64,000 bases of DNA from Streptomyces sp. NBC_00490. GTDB lineage: Bacteria; Actinomycetota; Actinomycetes; Streptomycetales; Streptomycetaceae. Below the pieces are notes generated by a model. The model did no database searches, had not been told where the DNA came from, and saw only the letters and a list, made by a program, of their open reading frames with translations. The DNA lies in NCBI RefSeq assembly GCF_036013645.1, contig NZ_CP107869.1, positions 5,704,001-5,768,000 of the forward strand. Reading direction: 5' to 3'. Positions 7,658-14,889 of the stretch are shown piece after piece (the stretch's first letter is position 1; each line of letters starts with the position of its first letter). A program made the position numbers and the translations under genes.

Positions 7658-9208
7658 ATGAACCGGACGCCACCGACCGACCCCCGCGCCGAGGGCACCG
7701 GCCGCCGCGCGGTGGCCGAGGCGCACGGGATCCACAAGCGCTACGGGCCCACCGTGGCCCTGGACGACGCGCGGATCACCGTCCGGGCCGGTGAGTCGCA
7801 CGCCCTGGTCGGCCGCAACGGGGCCGGCAAGTCGACCCTGGTGGGCATCCTGACCGGCATGCAGCGGCCGGACCGCGGCGTCGTCCTGTTCGACGGCGAA
7901 CCCGCGCCTGCCCCGGCGGACCGCGAGGCGTGGCAGCGGCGGGTCGCCTGCGTCTACCAGCAGTCGACGATCATCCCGGATCTCACGGTCGCCGAGAACC
8001 TGTACGTCAACCGGCAGCCCACGGTCCGCGGCCACGTGATCAGCTGGCGGCGGATGCGCGCGGCGGCCCGCGAACTGCTGGGCGAATGGGGTGTGGAGGT
8101 CGACGAGAACGTGCCGGCCGGCCGGCTCACCGTCGAGGACGCCAAGATGGTGGAGATCGCCAGGTCGATCTCCCGCGGCACCCGGTTCATCATTCTGGAC
8201 GAGCCGACCGCCCAGCTGGACAGCCGGGCCATCGACCGCCTGTTCACCCATGTCCGGCAGCTGCAGCGGGCCGGGATCACCTTCCTCTACATCTCCCACC
8301 ATCTGGAGGAGGTCTACGCCGTCTGCCAGGCCGTCACCGTCTTCCGCGACGCCCGCTGGATCACCACGGCGCCCGTGGGCGAGCTGGGCAGGACCGAACT
8401 CGTCGAGGCGATGACCGGAGGGCGGGGCACGGCCGCGGTCCCCGGCTCCGGCACGGTCCGGTCGCGGGCGGCGGACGCGCCCGTGGCCGTACGGGTGGAC
8501 CGGCTGAGCGGCCCGCACTTCACGGACGTCAGCTTCACCGTCCGTTCCGGGGAGACGGTGGGGCTGGCCGGGCTCGCGGGCTCCGGGAGCCACCAGGTCG
8601 GCGAGGCGCTGGCCGGGCTGTACCGGCCCGACAGCGGGCGGATCGAGGTCCTCGGCCGTCCGACGCGGCCGGGCAGCGTCCCCTCGGCGCTCGCGGCGGG
8701 CGTGGGCTGTGTCCCGCGCGACCGGCACCATGAGGGGCTCGTACCGCACCTGTCGGTGGCCGAGAACGCCTCGCTGAGCATCATGGACCGGCTGGGGCGC
8801 CTCGGTGTGATCTCGCGCCCGGCCCGGGACGCCTTCGCCCGGCGGACGATCACCGGTCTCGACATCACGACGGACGGCCCGGACCAGCCGGTCAAGGACC
8901 TGTCGGGCGGCAATCAGCAGAAGGTCGTCATGGGCCGGGCGCTGGCCGCCGACCCGGCGGTCCTGGTGCTCATCAACCCGACCGCGGGTGTCGACGTGCA
9001 GTCCAAGCGGGCGCTGCTGGCGGTCGTCGACCGGGCCAGGGCCGCGGGACGCGCGGCACTCGTCGTCTCGGACGAGCCGGCGGACCTGCGGAGCTGCGAC
9101 CGCGTCCTGGTGATGTTCAACGGCTCTCTCGCCGCCGAGTACTCCGTCGGCTGGACCGACGAGGAACTGGTGGCCTCGATCGAAGGGGTCGGCACCGGCC
9201 ATGAATGA
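7658..9208 (+). CDS. Sugar ABC transporter ATP-binding protein, two ABC domains (RbsA family)
   Basis: A 516-residue fused ATPase. The N-terminal ABC domain (residues about 15-255) has Walker A GRNGAGKST, a weak signature, and Walker B FIILDEPTAQLD. The C-terminal domain (about 270-510) has a degenerate Walker A (GLAGSGSHQV), an intact signature DLSGGNQQK, and a Walker B whose Asp-Glu are replaced (VLVLINPTAGVD). In RbsA/MglA proteins one site is commonly the catalytic one, so the first domain probably does the hydrolysis. The start follows AGGAAAG. The 3' end overlaps the permease gene by 8 bp. Confidence 0.9.
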   Translation: MNRTPPTDPRAEGTGRRAVAEAHGIHKRYGPTVALDDARITVRAGESHALVGRNGAGKSTLVGILTGMQRPDRGVVLFDGEPAPAPADREAWQRRVACVYQQSTIIPDLTVAENLYVNRQPTVRGHVISWRRMRAAARELLGEWGVEVDENVPAGRLTVEDAKMVEIARSISRGTRFIILDEPTAQLDSRAIDRLFTHVRQLQRAGITFLYISHHLEEVYAVCQAVTVFRDARWITTAPVGELGRTELVEAMTGGRGTAAVPGSGTVRSRAADAPVAVRVDRLSGPHFTDVSFTVRSGETVGLAGLAGSGSHQVGEALAGLYRPDSGRIEVLGRPTRPGSVPSALAAGVGCVPRDRHHEGLVPHLSVAENASLSIMDRLGRLGVISRPARDAFARRTITGLDITTDGPDQPVKDLSGGNQQKVVMGRALAADPAVLVLINPTAGVDVQSKRALLAVVDRARAAGRAALVVSDEPADLRSCDRVLVMFNGSLAAEYSVGWTDEELVASIEGVGTGHE

Positions 9209-10277
9209 CACCGCGCCGAACGGCCGGACCGACGGCCCGGCCCATGGCCCTACGAAAGGCGGCCCGGCGAAAGGCGGCCCGGCGCCCGGCACCGCGGTCC
9301 GCCGCCCCGTCCGCACGATCGCCCTGGGCCGGGTCCGTGACCTCGCGCTGCTGCCCGCGGTGCTCCTGCTGCTGGTCATCGGCGCGGTCAGCAACGAGAG
9401 CTTCCTGGAGCGGGACAACCTGCTGAACGTGCTCAGCGCCTCCTCGGCGCTCGGACTGCTGGTGCTCGCCGAGGCGATGATCCTGATCAGCGGCAAGATG
9501 GACCTCTCGCTGGAGTCGATCGCGGGGCTCGCCCCGGCGCTCGGCTTCATGGCCGTGATCCCGGCCGCCTCGGCGGGGTTCGGCAGCGAACTGCCGACCT
9601 GGTGCGGCCTGCTGATCATTCCGCTCATGGGGGCGATGATCGGGGCCGTGAACGGTCTGCTGATCGTCAAGCTCCAGCTCAACGGCTTCATCGTGACCCT
9701 GGCGATGAACATCGTGCTGCGTGGAGTCCTGGTCGGCATGGTGTCCGGCAAGACCCTGTTCGACGCCCCCGACGCGTTCCTGGCTCTCGGCTCCGACACC
9801 TGGCTCGGCGTCCCCGTCTCCGTGTGGGTGACCGGCGTCTGTTTCGCCGGCGCCGGGTGGGTGCTGCGCCACCACCGGCTGGGACGCGCGGTGTACGCGG
9901 TGGGCGGCAACGCACCCGCGGCGCGGGCAGCGGGCATCCGGGTCGAACGGGTGGCCTGGGGGGTCCTGGTCATCGGCGGGACCCTGGCCGCGGTGGCCGG
10001 CCTGGTGATCGCCGGGCGGGTCGGGGCGATCAACGCCAATCAGGGACAGGGCCTGATCTTCACCGTGTTCGCGGCCGCCGTCATCGGCGGCATCAGTCTG
10101 AGCGGCGGCAGGGGATCCCTGGCCGGGGCGTTGCTGGGCGTCCTGCTGCTGGGCATGCTGGAGAACCTGCTCACCCTGGCCCAGGTGTCGTCCTTCTGGA
10201 TCCAGGCCATCTACGGCGCGATCATCCTGGTGGCGCTGATGATCGCCCGGCTCATCACCGGCGAGGGCCAGGAGTAG
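9201..10277 (+). CDS. Sugar ABC transporter permease (RbsC family)
   Basis: A 358-residue inner-membrane permease with about 8-10 hydrophobic segments. The family block GGNAPAARAAGIRV and the glycine-rich FAAAVIGGISLSGGRGS lie near the cytoplasmic face. The first 35 residues are Gly/Pro-rich and soluble. It starts inside the end of the ATPase gene (8-bp overlap), so the two are co-translated. It completes a binding protein-ATPase-permease importer, with the permease presumably acting as a homodimer. No sugar-responsive regulator is encoded nearby. Confidence 0.9.
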   Translation: MNDTAPNGRTDGPAHGPTKGGPAKGGPAPGTAVRRPVRTIALGRVRDLALLPAVLLLLVIGAVSNESFLERDNLLNVLSASSALGLLVLAEAMILISGKMDLSLESIAGLAPALGFMAVIPAASAGFGSELPTWCGLLIIPLMGAMIGAVNGLLIVKLQLNGFIVTLAMNIVLRGVLVGMVSGKTLFDAPDAFLALGSDTWLGVPVSVWVTGVCFAGAGWVLRHHRLGRAVYAVGGNAPAARAAGIRVERVAWGVLVIGGTLAAVAGLVIAGRVGAINANQGQGLIFTVFAAAVIGGISLSGGRGSLAGALLGVLLLGMLENLLTLAQVSSFWIQAIYGAIILVALMIARLITGEGQE

Positions 10278-10376
10278 CGCGGGCCGGGAGGGGTCCGGGA
10301 GCGCTCCGGAAGGAGCAGTGCCGGGGGCTACGCCATAGAATGAGCCATATGCCACCCTCCAGATGGGACGGCTGAC

Positions 10377-12839
10377 ATGAAGGTCCCCAAGGAGGTCGCA
10401 CCGGACGGACCGCATGGACCGTTCGAGATGGCGAATGTGGCTGCCGCGGTGATCGACGCGAAGGGCACGGTCATCGGCTGGACAGGGGCCGCCGAGCGGC
10501 TCCTGGGATACCGCGCGGCGGACATCCTCGACCGCTCCGCCGCCACGCTGCTGGCCCGGTCCGAGGACGCGTCACGAGCGGCCGAGGTCGCCGAGCAGTG
10601 CGGGAGCCGGGAGAGCTGGGTCGGCCTGGTGGGCGCCCGGCACCGTGACGGCCGCCGCCTCGAGGTGGGACTGCGGGTGACCGCGATGTCCGACACCGAC
10701 GACCGCAAGGCCTGGCTCGTATCGGCGATCGACGTGTCGAAGGCTCCGACCTGGGCGGTCAGCGGGGAGGTGCTGGAGGCCTTCCTCACCCGCTCCCCGC
10801 TCGGCATGGCCATGCTCAGCCCGGACCTGCGGTACGTGTGGATGAACGACACCCTGGAGCGCTACGGCGGTGTGCCGCGCGAGGAGCGGTTCGGGCACCG
10901 GATGTCGGACTCGCTGCCAGGGCTGAACACCGAGGTGCTCGAAGCGAAGATGCGGCAGGTGCTGGAGACCGGCGTGCCGGTCATCGACTACGAGTACCGG
11001 GGCTGGACCTGGGCGGATCCGCACCAGGAACACGCGTACTCCACGTCCTTCTTCCGGCTCGACGCCCCGGACGGCAACCCGCTGGGCGTCTGCTACATGG
11101 GCATGGACGTCACCGACCGATGGCGGGCCCGCGAGCGCCTGGCCCTGCTCAGCGAGGCCAGCGCCTGTATCGGCGGCACGCTGAACGTGATGCGGACCGC
11201 CCAGGAGCTGGCCGACTTCTCGGTACCGCGGCTCGCCGACTTCGTGACCGTCGATCTGCGGGAAGCGGTGCTGCACGGCGACGAACCCGGCTCGGGGCCG
11301 GCCGGCAGCACGTTCCTGGTACGGCGTGCCGGACAGCAGTCCATCCACGAGGGCTGCCCGGAGTCGGTGGTCACCACCGGCGACTCGATCGACGCACCCG
11401 AGTCCTCGCCGTACTACGAGACCATGGTCAACGGCAGGGCGGTGCTGGAACCCGTCCTGGACCCCGCCACCGCCCCGTGGATCGGGCAGGACCCGGCACG
11501 GGCCAAGAGCATCGCGGAGTTCGGGATGCACTCGGTGATGTGGGTGCCGCTGTCCGCGCGCGGCACCGTGCTGGGAGTGGCGACCTTCATCCGCACGGAG
11601 CATCCGCAGCCGTTCGAGGAGGACGATCTGCTCCTCGCCGAAGAGCTGGTCGGCCGGGCCGCGGTGTGGGTGGAGAACGCCCGCCGCTACACCCGTGAAC
11701 ATGCCGCGGCGCTGGCCCTGCAACGGAGTCTGCTCCCGCAGGGGCTCAACGGCGGGACCGCCATGGAGGTGGCCTCGCGCTATCTGCCGGCCGATGCCCG
11801 GGGCGGGGTGAGCGGCGACTGGTTCGACGTGATCCAGCTGTCCGGCGCCCGGGTCGCCCTGGTCGTCGGTGACGTCGTCGGGCACGGTCTCAACGCCGCG
11901 GCGACCATGGGCAGACTGCGTACCGCCGTACAGACGCTCGCCGACATGGACCTGCCGCCCGACGAGCTGCTGGCCCACCTGGACGACCTGGTGATCCGCC
12001 TGACGGAGGAGAAGGGCGGCGACGACGAGCCCATCGCCACGGCGGTACTGGGCGCCACCTGCCTCTACGCCATCTACGACCCGGTCACCCAGCTGTGCAC
12101 CATGGCCCGGGCGGGACATCCGCCGCCCGCCGTGGTCACCCCCGGCGGCAAGGTCTCCTTCCCGGACCTTCCGGCGGGCCCTCCGCTGGGTCTCGGCTCG
12201 CTGCCCTTCGAGTCCGCCGAGATCTCCCTGCCCGAGGGGAGCCTGATCGCCCTCTACACCGACGGCCTCATCGAGAGCAGCGACCAGGACATCGACGTCG
12301 GGCTGTCCCGCCTCAGCGATGTGCTCGCGCAGTCCGGTCTGCCGCTGGAGGAGCTGTGCTCGACGGTCGTGAACAACCTGCTGACCGGCCCGCAGACCGA
12401 CGACGTCGCCCTCCTGCTGGCCCGGCCGCATGCGCTGGGCACCGACCGCGTCGCCTCGTGGGACCTGCCGACGGATCCGGCGATCGTCGCGAGCGCCCGG
12501 AAGCTGGCCGTCCGCCAGTTGCTCGGATGGCAGCTGGACGACCTGGCCATGACCACCGAACTGGTGGTCAGCGAGCTGGTCACCAACGCAATCCGGCACG
12601 GCACCGGACCCGTCAGACTGCGGATGGTCCGCCACGACAAGCTGATCTGCGAGGTGTCCGACGCCAGCAACACCTCGCCCCGGATGGGCCATGCGCGGAC
12701 GACCGACGAGGGTGGAAGGGGCCTGTTCCTGGTCGCTCAGATGACCCGCCGCTGGGGGACCCGCTACACCCGGTCCGGAAAGATCATCTGGGCGGAGCAG
12801 GACCTCCCGGGGCGGGCGGGCGAACCGGACGGACGCTGA
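10377..12839 (+). CDS. PAS-PAS-GAF-PP2C phosphatase fused to a serine kinase-like ATPase domain
   Basis: An 820-residue soluble regulator. Two PAS domains (about residues 15-120 and 125-245) are followed by a GAF domain (about 250-435). A SpoIIE/PP2C phosphatase domain (about 455-680) has metal-binding Asp in SGDWFD, VGDVVGHG, TDGLIE and TDDVALL. A GHKL ATPase of RsbW type (about 690-815) has an N box SELVTNAIRHG and DEGGRGLFLV. The phosphatase half should dephosphorylate an anti-sigma antagonist and the ATPase half may phosphorylate it or bind a sigma factor, as in Streptomyces OsaC-like proteins. No partner sigma factor or STAS protein is adjacent. The ribosome-binding site is weak. Confidence 0.9.
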   Translation: MKVPKEVAPDGPHGPFEMANVAAAVIDAKGTVIGWTGAAERLLGYRAADILDRSAATLLARSEDASRAAEVAEQCGSRESWVGLVGARHRDGRRLEVGLRVTAMSDTDDRKAWLVSAIDVSKAPTWAVSGEVLEAFLTRSPLGMAMLSPDLRYVWMNDTLERYGGVPREERFGHRMSDSLPGLNTEVLEAKMRQVLETGVPVIDYEYRGWTWADPHQEHAYSTSFFRLDAPDGNPLGVCYMGMDVTDRWRARERLALLSEASACIGGTLNVMRTAQELADFSVPRLADFVTVDLREAVLHGDEPGSGPAGSTFLVRRAGQQSIHEGCPESVVTTGDSIDAPESSPYYETMVNGRAVLEPVLDPATAPWIGQDPARAKSIAEFGMHSVMWVPLSARGTVLGVATFIRTEHPQPFEEDDLLLAEELVGRAAVWVENARRYTREHAAALALQRSLLPQGLNGGTAMEVASRYLPADARGGVSGDWFDVIQLSGARVALVVGDVVGHGLNAAATMGRLRTAVQTLADMDLPPDELLAHLDDLVIRLTEEKGGDDEPIATAVLGATCLYAIYDPVTQLCTMARAGHPPPAVVTPGGKVSFPDLPAGPPLGLGSLPFESAEISLPEGSLIALYTDGLIESSDQDIDVGLSRLSDVLAQSGLPLEELCSTVVNNLLTGPQTDDVALLLARPHALGTDRVASWDLPTDPAIVASARKLAVRQLLGWQLDDLAMTTELVVSELVTNAIRHGTGPVRLRMVRHDKLICEVSDASNTSPRMGHARTTDEGGRGLFLVAQMTRRWGTRYTRSGKIIWAEQDLPGRAGEPDGR

Positions 12840-13107
12840 CGGTTCACCCTTCAGTGTGTCGGCCCGTCCGGTCGTACCGCCTCCGACGCCCGCGACAGCC
12901 GCCTCTCCACCTCGGCGCCCCACTGCGAACTGATCACCGGCTCCCGCGCCGGACCACGATCCCTCCCGCCCCGCCGCCGTCCGGGAGCGGGCCCCGCACT
13001 TCGCGGTGGGACGTGTCCGCCACCCGGGCCGCGAGGCACGTCGCCAAGTCCGCCTCCGCAGGCGGACATACCCGGCCCGGGCCGTCACGATGGGAGGAGC
13101 GGAGGTG

Positions 13108-13545
13108 ATGTGCGTGACGAGCGGATACTCCGGTACGCCCCTCGCCCGGAAGATCGGCATCAAGGGCGGGCAGCGGGTGGGGCTGCGGCACGCGCCCGAG
13201 GCGTGGGACATTCCCGGGCTGCCCGAGGGGTGCCAGGTGGTGGAAGGCGGGCCCCGCGGGGTCGATGTCGGCGTCGCCTTCTACCGGGAGCGACGGGAGC
13301 TGGCGGCCGAGGCGGCCCGGCTCGTGGCCGGCCTCGCCGACGACGCCATGCTGTGGATCGCCTGGCCCCGGAAGGCGGCCGGTCATGTCAGCGACATCGG
13401 CGAGAACGATCTGCGGGAGATCTTCCTCCCGCTCGGCGTCGTCGACGTGAAGGTGGCGGCGCTGGGGGAGGACTGGTCGGGGCTGAAGTTCGTACGCCGG
13501 AAGGAGAACCGGCGTACGGGCCACGCGGCGAACCCGGGTACATGA
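13108..13545 (+). CDS. DUF3052 family protein
   Basis: A 145-residue protein of the DUF3052 family with a YSGTPLARKIGIKGGQRV opening and a central block LWIAWPRKAAGHVSDI. The function of the family is not known. The ATG at 13108 lies 8 bp after GGGAGGAG; a GTG at 13114 preceded by GGAGG is an equally good start and would shorten the product by two residues. The 268 bp before it contain no convincing gene. It is followed 63 bp later by the glycosyltransferase gene on the same strand. Confidence 0.8.
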   Translation: MCVTSGYSGTPLARKIGIKGGQRVGLRHAPEAWDIPGLPEGCQVVEGGPRGVDVGVAFYRERRELAAEAARLVAGLADDAMLWIAWPRKAAGHVSDIGENDLREIFLPLGVVDVKVAALGEDWSGLKFVRRKENRRTGHAANPGT

Positions 13546-13608
13546 GACGTCCTTACCGTGAACGGCTAGCATCGCGGCGGTACTTGCGAGCCGGGATGAG
13601 GTGAGGGC

Positions 13609-14505
13609 ATGGGGGAGGCGCTACGCGTCGCCGTCGCCGTCGTGACCATGGGGAACCGGCCGGAGGAGGTCGACGCGCTGCTGGAGTCGGTGGCCAAGCA
13701 GGACGTGGCGCCCACCCGGATCGTGATCGTCGGGAACGGCTGCCGGCTGCCGGAGTTCGCCGAGCGGCTGTCGCTGCCCGGTGAAGTCACCGTCGTGGAG
13801 CTGGAGGAGAACCTCGGCTGTCCCGGCGGGCGCAACGTCGGGCTCGCGCGGCTGCGGGAGTTCGGGGACGTCGACGTCGTCGTCGAGCTGGACGACGACG
13901 GGCTGCTCGTCGACGCCGATGTGCTGCGGCGGGTACGGGAGTTGTTCGCCGCCGACGGGCAACTCGGCGTCGTGGGCTTCCGGATCGCCGACGAGCTCGG
14001 GGAGACCCAGCAGCGGCACGTGCCCCGGGTCGGCGCCTCCGATCCGCTGCGCGGCGGATATGTGACCGGCTTCCTCGGCGGCGGGCACGGCTTCCGCATG
14101 GCGATGCTCGACGAGATCGGGGACTGGCCGGCCCGGTTCTTCTTCGCGCACGAGGAGACCGACCTGGCGTGGCGGGCCGCCGACGCGGGCTGGCGGATCC
14201 TGTACGCGCCCGAACTGCTGCTCCAGCACCCGAAGACCTCGCCCGCCCGGCACGCCGTCTACTACCGCGTGAACGCCCGCAACCGCGTCTGGCTGGCCCG
14301 GCGCCGGCTGCCGCTCGCGCTCATCCCGGTCCATCTCGGGGTCTGGGTGCTGCTCACCCTCCTGCGGAACCGGTCGGCGGCCGGGCTGCGCGCCTGGTTC
14401 GGCGGGTTCGCGGAAGGGATACGGGAACCGGCGGGGGAGCGGCGGCCCATGCGCTGGCGCACGGTCTGGCGGCTCACACGGCTGGGACGGCCGCCCGTCA
14501 TCTGA
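13609..14505 (+). CDS. Family 2 glycosyltransferase
   Basis: A 298-residue GT-A-fold transferase. The N-terminal half has the nucleotide-sugar fold with VVTMGNRP at the start, a GCPGGRNVG donor-site segment and an Asp-rich VVELDDDG motif (about residues 88-95). The HEETDLAWRAADAGWR block (about residues 181-196) is typical of rhamnosyl- or galactofuranosyl-type family 2 enzymes. A hydrophobic segment LIPVHLGVWVLLTLL near residue 240 may tether it to the membrane. Donor and acceptor cannot be read from the sequence. It is closed by a terminator. Confidence 0.85.
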   Translation: MGEALRVAVAVVTMGNRPEEVDALLESVAKQDVAPTRIVIVGNGCRLPEFAERLSLPGEVTVVELEENLGCPGGRNVGLARLREFGDVDVVVELDDDGLLVDADVLRRVRELFAADGQLGVVGFRIADELGETQQRHVPRVGASDPLRGGYVTGFLGGGHGFRMAMLDEIGDWPARFFFAHEETDLAWRAADAGWRILYAPELLLQHPKTSPARHAVYYRVNARNRVWLARRRLPLALIPVHLGVWVLLTLLRNRSAAGLRAWFGGFAEGIREPAGERRPMRWRTVWRLTRLGRPPVI

Positions 14506-14513
14506 GAAGGGAC

Positions 14514-14553
14514 GAGGGCCCCGGTCGCTCACCTCCGGCGACCGGGGCCTCTC
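14514..14553 (+). terminator. Hairpin terminator after the glycosyltransferase
   Basis: GAGGGCCCCGGTCGC (14514-14528) pairs with GCGACCGGGGCCTC (14538-14551) with one bulged G and a short loop. It begins 9 bp after the stop codon. Confidence 0.75.
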
Positions 14554-14652
14554 GCGTCCCCGGATCCGGCCACGACGGCGACACTCCCCCGAGCAACGCG
14601 TCGTACGCGCGCACCCTCGGGCCAGATCCGATGAAGTGATCACATCAGGCAG

Positions 14653-14670
14653 CGCTAACAGATCGCTAAC
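14653..14670 (+). promoter_or_regulatory. Direct heptamer repeats CGCTAAC with 11-bp period, SARP-type candidate site
   Basis: CGCTAAC occurs at 14653-14659 and 14664-14670, exactly one helical turn apart, and the second copy runs into a possible -10 element TAACAT (14667-14672). Direct repeats of 11-bp period next to a -10 element are the known binding layout of SARP regulators. They lie 220 bp upstream of the AfsR-like gene, implying a leader of about 210 nt if the promoter is real. Nothing else was recognised in the 384-bp gap 14506-14889 apart from the terminator. Confidence 0.5.
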
Positions 14671-14889
14671 ATGTGGCCAGCGGTCCTCCGCGGGGCCACC
14701 GGCCGATTGGCGCGAAGTCGCCGAGCGGCGGCCTCGGACGGCGGGTACGGTAGCGGATTCCGGCCGGATCGCCGGGCAGCGGTACGTGGCGGGAAACCGC
14801 CGTACAGAGGGCGGAATCCCGCCAGAAGCGGTGGGTTTTCGAGTGCGGAGCGCGGCCGGGTGCGGCGCGTGGGAAGGCAGTGGTTCGGT

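Noticed and set aside
7439..10039. Long minus-strand frame over the sugar importer genes
   Set aside because: Low-complexity antisense composition, no ribosome-binding site, and it crosses three recognised transporter genes on the plus strand.
4078..12839. A mobile element bounded by the tRNA copy as an att site
   Set aside because: No integrase, excisionase, replication or transfer gene was found and no third copy of the tRNA 3' end was seen downstream; the two copies lie only 123 bp apart.
12851..13069. Possible 72-residue minus-strand gene or gene remnant in the gap before the DUF3052 gene
   Set aside because: The end (VISSQWGAEVERRLSRASEA) looks protein-like, but the rest is Gly/Pro/Arg-rich, there is no ribosome-binding site and no family could be recognised, so no feature was called.
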